NCBI GenBank assembly: GCA_913046025.1
Contig: CAJWRP010000072.1
Coordinates: forward strand, 1 to 8,226
Origin: an uncultured Chloroflexota bacterium
GTDB taxonomy: Bacteria > Chloroflexota > Dehalococcoidia > SAR202 > UBA11138
Direction of reading: 5' to 3'
DNA: 8,226 nt
Positions 1-5,917 of this stretch are shown here, piece after piece. Made by a program: the position numbers and the translations under genes. The notes below the pieces were generated by a model, which was given only the letters and a program-made list of their open reading frames with translations, was not told the DNA's origin and searched no databases. Every line of letters starts with the position of its first letter. Position 1 is the first letter of the stretch.

Positions 1-36
1 TACCTGTAGTTGTCGGGTTGTCAATGTTTGCGTCAT
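1..36 (-). CDS. lexA: Probable LexA repressor, N-terminal 12 codons only (runs off the left edge)
   Basis: Reading the minus strand from the ATG at 36-34 gives MTQTLTTRQLQV before the window ends. The LTxRQxxV pattern is how LexA proteins begin: it is the start of helix 1 of the winged-helix DNA-binding domain, usually followed by a Leu-x-Phe-Ile stretch. Twelve residues alone would be weak evidence. However, a perfect SOS-type box and a consensus -10 lie 47-64 bases upstream on the same strand, which is the autoregulatory arrangement expected of lexA. LexA represses DNA-repair genes and cleaves itself when stimulated by RecA-ssDNA; the cleavage and catalytic domain would lie outside the window. 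No clear Shine-Dalgarno sequence precedes this ATG. Another SOS-regulated or LexA-like gene remains possible. Confidence 0.55.
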   Translation of the reverse strand, partial: MTQTLTTRQLQV

Positions 37-82
37 GGGGGTCTGTTACCGGTTTGAGGAGTCGGTACCACGCATGTTGAAC

Positions 83-100
83 ACTGTAATTATATACAGT
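83..100 (-). promoter_or_regulatory. LexA (SOS) box, CTGT-N8-ACAG type
   Basis: Positions 84-99 read CTGTAATTATATACAG, two perfect half-sites around an AT-rich 8-base spacer. The flanking bases extend the symmetry to ACTGT...ACAGT (83-100). This matches the SOS box known from Gammaproteobacteria. It sits directly upstream of the putative lexA start at 36 on the minus strand and overlaps the proposed -10 element, so a bound repressor would block RNA polymerase. Confidence 0.65.
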
Positions 101-119
101 TATCGGATAGCCCTGTCCA
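89..119 (-). promoter_or_regulatory. Sigma-70-like promoter of the putative lexA gene
   Basis: On the minus strand a perfect TATAAT (complement of 89-94) lies inside the SOS box. A -35-like TGGACA (complement of 114-119) lies upstream with a 19-base spacer, slightly longer than ideal. A transcript starting near position 82 would have a leader of about 45 bases before the ATG at 36. The -10 is clear; the -35 is a weaker assignment. Confidence 0.45.
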
Positions 120-242
120 GTACCGCCTGGGTCATGTCAGATATCCATAATCAGAGTGATGTGCAGAACCCGGTAACCGTACGGACAGCACAACATAGCG
201 AGGAGGCGTGGTTTTCAGGGCCTCAAAGTGGTCCAGGATGGT

Positions 243-708
243 TTATCCGGGCACCTTCTCCGACAGGGCATCTTCATAGGGGCGCATGTCCATTTTGTCA
301 GGATAACGTGCTTTTACAGCTTCTATCGTGTCAGGATTCCAATAGGGATGGCCGGGCGCCGGGAATCCCAGTACACAGCGCTGGGTAATGCTGGCTCGAG
401 TCAGGATTGCTTCACCCCGTCCATATAACGCACGTGCTAGACCGCTGCTCCACGGGGTGCAATATTCCGATTGTGCTTTGCGAAACGACAGACTGTGGAT
501 ATGTCGTGTGACTTCTCGTTCGGTCGTCAGTGGTGTTCCTCGGTGCCATAGATCATGGCGGTAAATCAGGTCAACACTGTCGGCGGTGTGGCTCAGGGGC
601 AAGTTTGCTCCAGTGATTCAGGTTACTGACGGGATAGCGGATGTCTACCCTTTTGATGTGTGGCGGTTTTTGGCAGATCGGTTGACCGGCATTGTCCTGT
701 CCCCTGGA
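243..708 (-). pseudogene. Phytanoyl-CoA dioxygenase-like (PhyH) gene remnant, C-terminal part with a frameshift
   Basis: The minus strand from 602 to the TAA at 245-243 encodes about 119 residues resembling the C-terminal part of PhyH-family Fe(II)/2-oxoglutarate dioxygenases. DLIYRHDLWHRGTPL carries the distal iron-ligand His (in WHRGTP), and an Arg 9 residues on could bind 2-oxoglutarate. The tail has a GFPAPGHPYW motif that I associate with a subgroup of these proteins. Upstream, this frame hits TGA at 620-618, but the adjacent frame from 708 down to about 604 reads sensibly (VDIRYPVSNLNHWSK). Removing one base near 604-607 would join the two as WSKLPLSHTADSVDL. That upstream frame is closed by TAA at 711-709. 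The N-terminal half, including the proximal HxD iron ligands, is absent, so the gene is broken. It lies upstream of the putative lexA on the same strand. The family assignment of the tail is fairly firm; the frame joining is inference. Confidence 0.6.
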
Positions 709-754
709 TTACCCGTATGTCATAGAATCTAGAAAACTCATTGAGGAGTCCATA

Positions 755-1510
755 ATGGATCTTGATATTCGTGGCCGGTCGGCTGTAATTACTGGTGCTT
801 CCAAGGGCATCGGCCGAGCTGTTGCAGAGCGACTTGCAGCGGAAGGTGTCAATGTCTACTTGGTTGCCCGAACTGTGACAGCGCTCGAAACAGCAGCCTC
901 TGAACTTAAAGACAGGTATGGTGTGGATGTTGGATTCTCTGCGCTGGATTTATCAGTCAGCAGCAATGTTGACCAACTGTTTGCTGAATATTCTGGCACC
1001 GTTGATATTCTGGTAAATAATGCCGCCATCATAGTCCCGCGAGTGGAGATCGAAAACACCTCTGCTGATAGCTGGGACCGGGTCTTCGAAGTTAACGCCA
1101 AAAGCGTGTTCCTGGGAACTAAGCACTGCATTCCGGCCATGAGGGAGTCCGGAGGTGGCTCTATCGTTAACATATCTTCTGTGGCGGGAATTGCGCAGGC
1201 CTACCACCAGGAGCCAGCGTATGCCGCCAGCAAGGGCGCGGTCCGGATCTTCAGCAAGGTGACTGCAGCCCAGCATGCAAAGGACAGTATACGCTGTAAT
1301 TCTGTGCATCCTGGACCAATTGACACAGAGATGCTGAATACGGCCTTCGCCGACGAGGAGGCCAAGGCCACCCGTCTTACAAGGGTTCCGATGCAGCGCA
1401 TGGGCACCGCCGAAGAGGTGGCAAAAGGTGTGCTCTACTTGGCATCCGACGACTCGTCGTACGTGACAGGCTCGGAGCTGGTCATCGATGGCGGCGCCAT
1501 AGTGATGTAA
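755..1510 (+). CDS. Short-chain dehydrogenase/reductase (classical SDR), NADP-preferring
   Basis: This 251-residue protein is the normal length for a classical SDR, a cytosolic single-domain Rossmann oxidoreductase acting on an alcohol/carbonyl pair. Visible motifs in order: the cofactor loop TGASKGIG (13-20), DL at 65-66, NNAA (88-91), Asn114, the active-site Ser at 141/142, Tyr156-x3-Lys160 in YAASK, PG at 186-187, and the C-terminal VTGSELVIDGG (237-247). Arg39 at the end of the second strand, where NAD-users carry Asp, suggests NADP(H). The ATG at 755 is chosen because TTGAGGAG lies at 740-747 with proper spacing; the longer frame from 692 adds 21 residues with no SDR homology and no ribosome site. 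The substrate cannot be read from sequence; 3-oxoacyl-ACP reductase-like and sugar or cyclic-alcohol dehydrogenases all share this pattern. Confidence 0.93.
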   Translation: MDLDIRGRSAVITGASKGIGRAVAERLAAEGVNVYLVARTVTALETAASELKDRYGVDVGFSALDLSVSSNVDQLFAEYSGTVDILVNNAAIIVPRVEIENTSADSWDRVFEVNAKSVFLGTKHCIPAMRESGGGSIVNISSVAGIAQAYHQEPAYAASKGAVRIFSKVTAAQHAKDSIRCNSVHPGPIDTEMLNTAFADEEAKATRLTRVPMQRMGTAEEVAKGVLYLASDDSSYVTGSELVIDGGAIVM

Positions 1511-1621
1511 TTAGGTGAGAATATTGAAGGTATCTAAATTACTGACAGTCTACCTGAATTGCACGAGAACAATGTACAAAAGGGCCAGTATGAGCTGTTG
1601 TGAATGTGGTCTATGACCCAA

Positions 1622-1659
1622 AGATGCGGCCCAACAATAATGTGAGGGGGTCCGCATCT
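1622..1659 (+). other. Stem-loop between the SDR and Nudix genes
   Basis: AGATGCGG at 1622-1629 pairs perfectly with CCGCATCT at 1652-1659. A further CCC/GGG pair (1630-1632 with 1648-1650) follows after a single bulged T, leaving a 15-base loop. It lies in the 175-base gap after the SDR stop, 26 bases before the Nudix start. No T-run follows, so it is not a canonical intrinsic terminator. It may be a leader structure or a weak terminator for the SDR transcript. Confidence 0.4.
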
Positions 1660-1685
1660 AATTTCCTGGAGTTAATATTCAAAAA

Positions 1686-2150
1686 ATGCCGAGAGCGCCT
1701 TTTCAGGTACTGGTCTTTCCCTTCCGAAGAGATACGGAAGGCGAGTTTGAGTATGCCGTATTTAAGCGGGCTGACGTTGGCTACTGGCAGGCCATTGCCG
1801 GCGGTGGAGAGGACGATGAGAAGCCGATAGAGGCTGCGCGTAGGGAGGCCCACGAGGAGGCAGAGATATCACCCGAGTTTAGCTACTATCCATTGGACTC
1901 GTTGGCTTACATCCCGACCTACTTTTTTGAGGAGAGAAGCTCCTGGCCCAAGGGTACCTACGTCATCCCCAACCACTGTTTCGCAGTCGAATTGCCCAAA
2001 ATAGATATAGTGCTGTCCCACGAGCACTCTGAATTCCGCTGGGTTGCCTTCAAAGAAGGCGAAAAACTCCTCTACTGGGAAGACAACAGGACTGCCCTGT
2101 GGGAACTTAATGAGCGATTGCTTAATGGCGACCTGCCGCAGCCTGTCTAG
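1686..2150 (+). CDS. Nudix hydrolase, NudB-like (dATP / dihydroneopterin triphosphate pyrophosphatase type)
   Basis: This 154-residue protein has a full-length Nudix domain. The Nudix box G39-x5-E45-x7-R53-E54-A-x-E57-E58 is present, with the metal-binding REAHEE core; the usual late Gly is Glu60, followed by Ile61. E. coli NudB also lacks that Gly. Other NudB-like signs are YWQAIAGG just before the box (compare FWQSVTG), a late EHSEFRWV strand (111-120 region) and an NRTAL helix near the end. NudB removes pyrophosphate from dihydroneopterin triphosphate in folate synthesis and also acts on dATP. Here the substrate is inferred only, since Nudix enzymes are broad. The ATG at 1686 has GGAG at 1668-1671, rather far upstream, so initiation may be modest. 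The aminotransferase follows after 21 bases, suggesting a shared transcript. Confidence 0.88.
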   Translation: MPRAPFQVLVFPFRRDTEGEFEYAVFKRADVGYWQAIAGGGEDDEKPIEAARREAHEEAEISPEFSYYPLDSLAYIPTYFFEERSSWPKGTYVIPNHCFAVELPKIDIVLSHEHSEFRWVAFKEGEKLLYWEDNRTALWELNERLLNGDLPQPV

Positions 2151-2160
2151 GCAGGTTGCG
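2137..2160 (+). promoter_or_regulatory. Intercistronic hairpin enclosing the Nudix stop codon
   Basis: CGCAGCCTG (2137-2145) can pair with CAGGTTGCG (2152-2160) over nine positions with one G-U pair, leaving a six-base loop. The Nudix TAG (2148-2150) sits in that loop, and the purine-rich AGGCAGG (2149-2155), the only ribosome-site-like sequence ahead of the aminotransferase ATG at 2172, is largely inside the structure. Ribosomes finishing the Nudix gene would melt it, a plausible translational coupling arrangement. Pairing is seen in the sequence; function is inferred. Confidence 0.4.
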
Positions 2161-2171
2161 CGGACGATTTC

Positions 2172-3350
2172 ATGACAGAGCAATTGCCATCGCTGCTTAT
2201 CTCCATTCCCGAGGGCGTAATCGACCTGGGATGGGGCCACCCGTCGCCTAGTCTGCACCCCACAGAAGCCATACGCACGGCAATGGACCGCGTCTTGTCT
2301 AACGGGTCGGTCACGGCCCTGCAATACGGCGCTACGCAGGGATTCGGGCCTCTGTTAGAGTCTCTGGCCGCATTTTTGTCTCAAGAGCCGGCATACGCTA
2401 TGGTGGTCTCCCCTAGGAACCTGTTCATAAGCAGCGGGGCATCGCAGGCCCTGGACCTGGCTACCACGCTGTTGGCCCGACCAGGCGACACGGTATTTGT
2501 TGAAGAGCCCAGCTACTACCTAATAGAAAGCATATTTCGAGATCATGGCTTGAACGTAATTGGCGTTCCAACAGACCACAATGGGCTTCGTACAGACTCA
2601 TTGGAGGCAATGCTCGCTGATGCGGATATCCCCAATCCCGCGCTGCTTTACATTATACCCACGTACCAGAACCCCTCTGGCGCTGTATTGCCTATAGAAC
2701 GGCGACAAAAGCTGGTGGAACTCGCTATCGAATATGAATTCATGGTGTTGGCCGACGAAGTGTACCAGTTGCTTCACTACGGTGACCCGCCACCACCGCC
2801 TCTGGTAGCCTACGACCAGTCGGACCAGGGTTGTGTGGCGTCAATTGGCTCTTTTTCCAAAATACTCGCGCCAGGACTGCGAATAGGTTGGGTTCAAGGC
2901 AACTCTCGCCTTATCAGCAGGTTCAGCAACGCCGGCATGGTGATCAGCGGCGGTGGGGTAAGCCACTTCACGTCGGTAATAGCCAACGCCACCCTGGAGC
3001 TTGGCCTGCTTCAGGAGAACGTTCGCAAGCTGCGACAAGTCTACGCGGGACGTGTTGAGGCCATTTGCCAGTCTCTGGGGAAGCATCTTAATGCCGTCGC
3101 CGAGTTCGCACTTCCTGGTGGAGGCTACTTTGTGTGGGTAAAACTTAATGGAAACGTAGATACAGAAAAGCTGCTGCCCATGGCTCAGGAAGCTGGCCTG
3201 TCCTACCGGCCGGGCACCGCCTTCTCCGCGCGTGGTGCCTTTTCTGATAGGCTGCGTCTGGCCTTCGCCCTTTACGAACCTGATCAGCTGGATGAGGGCG
3301 TTCAAAGGCTTGCTACAGCGCTTCATAGGTATGAGTCCGTAAAAGGATAA
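2172..3350 (+). CDS. PLP-dependent aminotransferase, class I/II (2-aminoadipate/LysN-like, fold type I)
   Basis: This 392-residue protein is the standard length for a free-standing fold-type I aminotransferase; there is no GntR DNA-binding domain at the N terminus, so it is not a MocR regulator. Key residues: Tyr52 (cofactor phosphate of the partner subunit), SSGASQALD (88-95), Asn167 in NPSG, Asp195 in LADEVY with Tyr198, the Schiff-base Lys230 in SFSKILAPGLRIGW, Arg237 for the phosphate, and Arg362 in RLAFA for the substrate carboxylate. The domain order and the NPSG/SFSK spacing resemble 2-aminoadipate, kynurenine and aromatic aminotransferases of the LysN/ARO8 group. Substrate preference cannot be settled by reading. 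It starts 21 bases after the Nudix stop, and the ATG lacks a strong Shine-Dalgarno sequence, so coupling to the gene before is likely. No truncation or missing catalytic residue is seen. Confidence 0.93.
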   Translation: MTEQLPSLLISIPEGVIDLGWGHPSPSLHPTEAIRTAMDRVLSNGSVTALQYGATQGFGPLLESLAAFLSQEPAYAMVVSPRNLFISSGASQALDLATTLLARPGDTVFVEEPSYYLIESIFRDHGLNVIGVPTDHNGLRTDSLEAMLADADIPNPALLYIIPTYQNPSGAVLPIERRQKLVELAIEYEFMVLADEVYQLLHYGDPPPPPLVAYDQSDQGCVASIGSFSKILAPGLRIGWVQGNSRLISRFSNAGMVISGGGVSHFTSVIANATLELGLLQENVRKLRQVYAGRVEAICQSLGKHLNAVAEFALPGGGYFVWVKLNGNVDTEKLLPMAQEAGLSYRPGTAFSARGAFSDRLRLAFALYEPDQLDEGVQRLATALHRYESVKG

Positions 3351-3375
3351 CGATAAGGTCATAAAGACCAAATAA

Positions 3376-3404
3376 GTCATCTTGACCAAGTGGACTAAGA
3401 TGAC
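3376..3404 (+). other. Stem-loop upstream of the uronate dehydrogenase-like gene
   Basis: GTCATCTT (3376-3383) and AAGATGAC (3397-3404) are perfect inverted copies around a 13-base loop. They lie in the 82-base gap between the aminotransferase stop and the next ATG at 3433. A small GGTC-ATAAA-GACC hairpin (3357-3369) precedes it. There is no T-run downstream, so it looks more like an intercistronic processing or stability element, or an operator, than a terminator. Confidence 0.35.
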
Positions 3405-3432
3405 CTGAATCAGATCAAGAGGGAGATTGTTA

Positions 3433-4206
3433 ATGGCAGACAAACAAAAAGTGGTTATCACCGGCTTTGGTGGCCGGATTGCCCGAGTGATGAGAGAGAA
3501 TCTTGGAGATAAGTACGAGTTTAGCGGCATCGATCGTGTTTCGCTGCAAGGCCTGGACTGCTTGACGGCAGACCTTACTAATTTTGACGCCATACTGCCT
3601 GCTTTCGAGGGCAAGGACGTGGTCGTGCACCTGGCCGCTGAGCCCAGGCACACGACAGACATCGGCTGGGATATTCTTATGCCGGACAACGTGGTTGCGA
3701 CTGCCAACGTCATCGAGGCGGCCAAGCGGGGCGGCGTGAAGCGAATTCTCTTCTTCAGCTCAATGCACGTTGATGGCAAGTATGAGTTGGATTTCCCCTA
3801 TTCCGCCATAGCGGAGGGGAATTACGAGGGCCTCGATCCAGAAAAGATACCTCTGATAACGCATGACATGCCTGATAGGCCTGACGGACCATATGCTGTC
3901 AGCAAGATCTTTGGCGAGGCTCTGGCGCGCTACTACGCCGAAGAGTTTGGGATGACGTCCATTTGCATCAGGTTGGGCACAGTGAGCCCGGCCAACAGGC
4001 CAGGCAGCGACCCACGTAGCTATGTAAGCTGGTTTAGCCACAGGGACCTGGTTACTATGATTGATCGGTGCATAGAGGTCCAGAACATAACTTTTGATAT
4101 ATTCTTCGGTGCGTCTGGCAACACCTGGAAGATATATGACACCCCGAGAGCGTGGTGTGTGCTGGGCGTGGAGCCCCAGGACAACTCCGAAAGTTTCCGA
4201 GAATAG
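3433..4206 (+). CDS. NAD-dependent epimerase/dehydratase family protein, uronate dehydrogenase-like
   Basis: This 257-residue extended-SDR protein has a nucleotide loop TGFGGRIA (10-17), Asp34 at the end of the second strand favouring NAD, DL at 47-48, HLAA (66-69), SS at 109-110 and the catalytic Tyr154-x3-Lys158 in PYAVSK. The short C-terminal part differs from sugar-nucleotide epimerases and resembles uronate dehydrogenase (Udh): SWFSHRDLV (199-207), FFGASGNT (224-231) and LGVEPQDNSESF near the end, matching that family's pattern of an LGY-type helix followed by PQD. Udh oxidises galacturonate or glucuronate at C1 to the aldarolactone with NAD+. Activity on another sugar acid is equally possible. 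The ATG at 3433 is chosen over TTG at 3427 because GAGGGAG (3419-3425) is well spaced to it. The gene is codirectional with the aminotransferase and ends before the decay zone; a nearby GH105-like gene and a broken enolase-superfamily gene fit a uronate theme. Confidence 0.85.
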   Translation: MADKQKVVITGFGGRIARVMRENLGDKYEFSGIDRVSLQGLDCLTADLTNFDAILPAFEGKDVVVHLAAEPRHTTDIGWDILMPDNVVATANVIEAAKRGGVKRILFFSSMHVDGKYELDFPYSAIAEGNYEGLDPEKIPLITHDMPDRPDGPYAVSKIFGEALARYYAEEFGMTSICIRLGTVSPANRPGSDPRSYVSWFSHRDLVTMIDRCIEVQNITFDIFFGASGNTWKIYDTPRAWCVLGVEPQDNSESFRE

Positions 4207-4215
4207 AAATTCAAT

Positions 4216-4254
4216 CGTTAGTTTTAAGGCTGGTTATAGCAAACAAAACTAACG
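4216..4254 (+). terminator. Stem-loop after the uronate dehydrogenase-like gene, possible terminator
   Basis: CGTTAGTTTT (4216-4225) and AAAACTAACG (4245-4254) form a perfect 10-bp stem with a 19-base loop, starting 10 bases after the stop codon. The position suits a transcript end, but the stem is AT-rich and no T-tract follows, so it would be a weak or non-canonical terminator. A protein-binding inverted repeat is the alternative. Confidence 0.35.
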
Positions 4255-4320
4255 GAATATTCAGAGGATGTCACTAAGTCTCACTGTCTAATCCCCATAT
4301 GGAACGAAAATTTCCGCCGG

Positions 4321-5135
4321 TTCTTCATCTGCGGACCGGACAATAGGCAAAACGTGGTCCATGTCTAACGATCAGGCCTGAAGGCCGGGGTTCCCATGTT
4401 ACTCAGACAGCTTTTGGCAATGATTAAAACCTTAAACTAGCAAGCTGCGATTGAGCCAGCCCAGGCAATGCTCGAAATTAAGCAAGGCAAGCCTGATCAC
4501 GCTGTTTCCGACCACGACGTCAAACTATGGCATCAGGCAGTCGCCTAGCGCCTGGGTAGAGGCGATTTCTGTCAAGTCTGCCAGCCCAACTGTGTTGGCT
4601 TTGCCGTTTCACTCACCTACAAACACGGGTTGCTCGTAAAAGAGGAGCCTATCACTGGTGACTTCACTGTTCAGGCCTTCCCAGGCATAATTCATAAAGT
4701 AGCCAGCATGCCAAAGCGCCTCAGAGGTACCAAATCACCTGCACATCTTGAGGTTGTGGTCTACCCGTATGTGCCAATGCCCGACGGTGTAAGAAGGTCT
4801 GCGGGAGGCCTCTCCGCTCTCAGGCTCTTTGTCAATGGCATTTCGTCATCAATCGGGGGCGAGTGCCAGCCAACCAGTGGGCAGCCCTGGCCTACCTGAA
4901 GGCCGCCGGGTTCAATGTAAGCAGTGAGATAAAGCTGGCAAGAACTCTCAGTGGAATCTTGGTTTATTACGATAGGCTCGTCCAGAAGCCCAACATTAGG
5001 GACTTATCTTGCGAGGGAATGACCGTGAAAGTGAACTGGTTCGATCGTCAGTCGCTGCTATCAGAGAGTGCTGATGGGGCTAAGTGGGTGCTCTCCTACG
5101 GATCCCCTGCAAAGGCAAATGCGCCTAGCTGTTAG
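4321..5135 (+). pseudogene. Degraded protein-coding gene, family not securely identified
   Basis: Coding-like sequence runs in one frame to about 4877 and continues in another to a TAG at 5133-5135. The first frame carries TAA at 4366, TAG at 4438 and TAG at 4546. Its best part (about 4549-4877) includes GDFTVQAFPGIIHKV, VVYPYVPMPDG, GGLSALRLF and SSIGGECQPTSG. Beyond a one-base loss near 4877, the text resumes as WAALAYLKAAGF, ARTLSGILVYYDRL, VNWFDRQSLL and WVLSYGSPAKAN. The density of ordinary protein segments argues for a former gene. The upstream bit (ICGPDNRQNVV, then LKAGVPMLL) faintly recalls the cofactor domain of Gfo/Idh/MocA oxidoreductases, but the rest does not match what I know of that family, so I name no function. 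The region between 4255 and 4320 shows nothing convincing. The gene converges on the enolase-superfamily pseudogene. Confidence 0.55.
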
Positions 5136-5363
5136 AAGAGGTATTCCGGACCCTCGATGTACCTGAACCTGTCAAATGCGTCGTCCTTCAATGTGAATCC
5201 TAATCCTGGCCTTTGCGGTGCATAGACGGTGCCCTCTCGAATGTCATATGGCTCGTTGAACAGGTCGTACATCATGGGCATGTAGCCTTGGCTGACCTCT
5301 AGAATATGGCAATTAGGCGAGGACATAGCAATGTGAATGCTGGCCGCAAATAGTATTCCGGAA

Positions 5364-5377
5364 CCTCATGCATGAGG
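5364..5377. repeat. Perfect 14-bp palindrome containing the premature TGA
   Basis: CCTCATGCATGAGG is its own reverse complement. The minus-strand TGA that interrupts the enolase-superfamily pseudogene occupies 5368-5366 within the left arm. If the ancestral codon was TGG, base 5366 was C and the palindrome was imperfect at that one position. Confidence 0.7.
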
Positions 5378-5907
5378 GGCTAGTCGAATGCCGCGGGTCG
5401 ATGCAAGGGCCGCGATGCGCCTTATCTCAGTGTAACCCCCTGCCCTGGCCAAGTCTAGCGAGCCGTGGGCGTTGATCATGAGCTCTACGTCGGGTCCGAT
5501 GCCTCTTCGAGCCGCCTTTACACGGCGTACTGTGTTCTCGATGGAGAAGCCGTCTCGACCAACAACGCGCATCTTGACTGCGGTAAAGCCCTTGGCGGCG
5601 TATCCTGCCATCTCCTGCTCGGCCTCATAGTCTGGTGCCCAACCGCCTGAGCCGTAGCCGCGTATAGAGTCTCGTACCGCGCCCAAGGCCTTGAAGATCG
5701 GTACGCCCAGCACTTGAGACTTCACATCCCATATGGCCAGGTCCACGCCGGCAATGGCCTCCATGGTTAGGCCGCGCCGACCGTCGCCTGGCTGTGAATG
5801 GCCGCGCTCTAGGGCCGGCTTCCAACGAGAACCGCTGTACATCTTCTCGTACAGCAGCCCTGAATACATGGGATCCTCGTCGAGCAGCGCAGGCGCTAGC
5901 TCGTGGT

Positions 5908-5917
5908 CACACACACA
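5908..5917. repeat. Dinucleotide tract (CA)5 on plus / (TG)5 on minus at a frameshift
   Basis: Five CA units lie exactly where the reading frame of the enolase-superfamily pseudogene changes. Adding one TG on the coding strand would give IWPLCVCDHELAPAL in a single frame, so loss of one repeat unit by slippage explains the frameshift. Confidence 0.7.

Noticed and set aside
35..388. Plus-strand open frame of 117 codons starting at 35
   Set aside because: It overlaps the SOS box, promoter and PhyH remnant on the other strand, has no ribosome site and no recognisable protein features.
682..710. TTGACC ... TGGATT as a promoter for the SDR
   Set aside because: The -35-like hexamer is good, but the -10 at 17-base spacing matches only three of six positions; TAGAAT at 723-728 has no partner at proper distance.
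692..754. N-terminal extension of the SDR from the ATG at 692
   Set aside because: The added 21 residues do not resemble SDR sequence, and a good GAGGAG ribosome site precedes the ATG at 755.
2841..3779. Minus-strand open frame of 312 codons across the aminotransferase and uronate dehydrogenase-like genes
   Set aside because: It lies antisense to two clearly recognised genes with intact catalytic motifs, and its own translation is compositionally odd and motif-free.
5366..5368. TGA read as Trp (recoded genetic code), since it replaces a Trp and the intact genes here end only in TAA or TAG
   Set aside because: The intact genes encode Trp with TGG and contain no internal TGA. The same gene also has a frameshift and a deletion, and the neighbouring pseudogene has internal TAA and TAG, so ordinary decay is simpler. 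Seven stops are too few to infer a code change.
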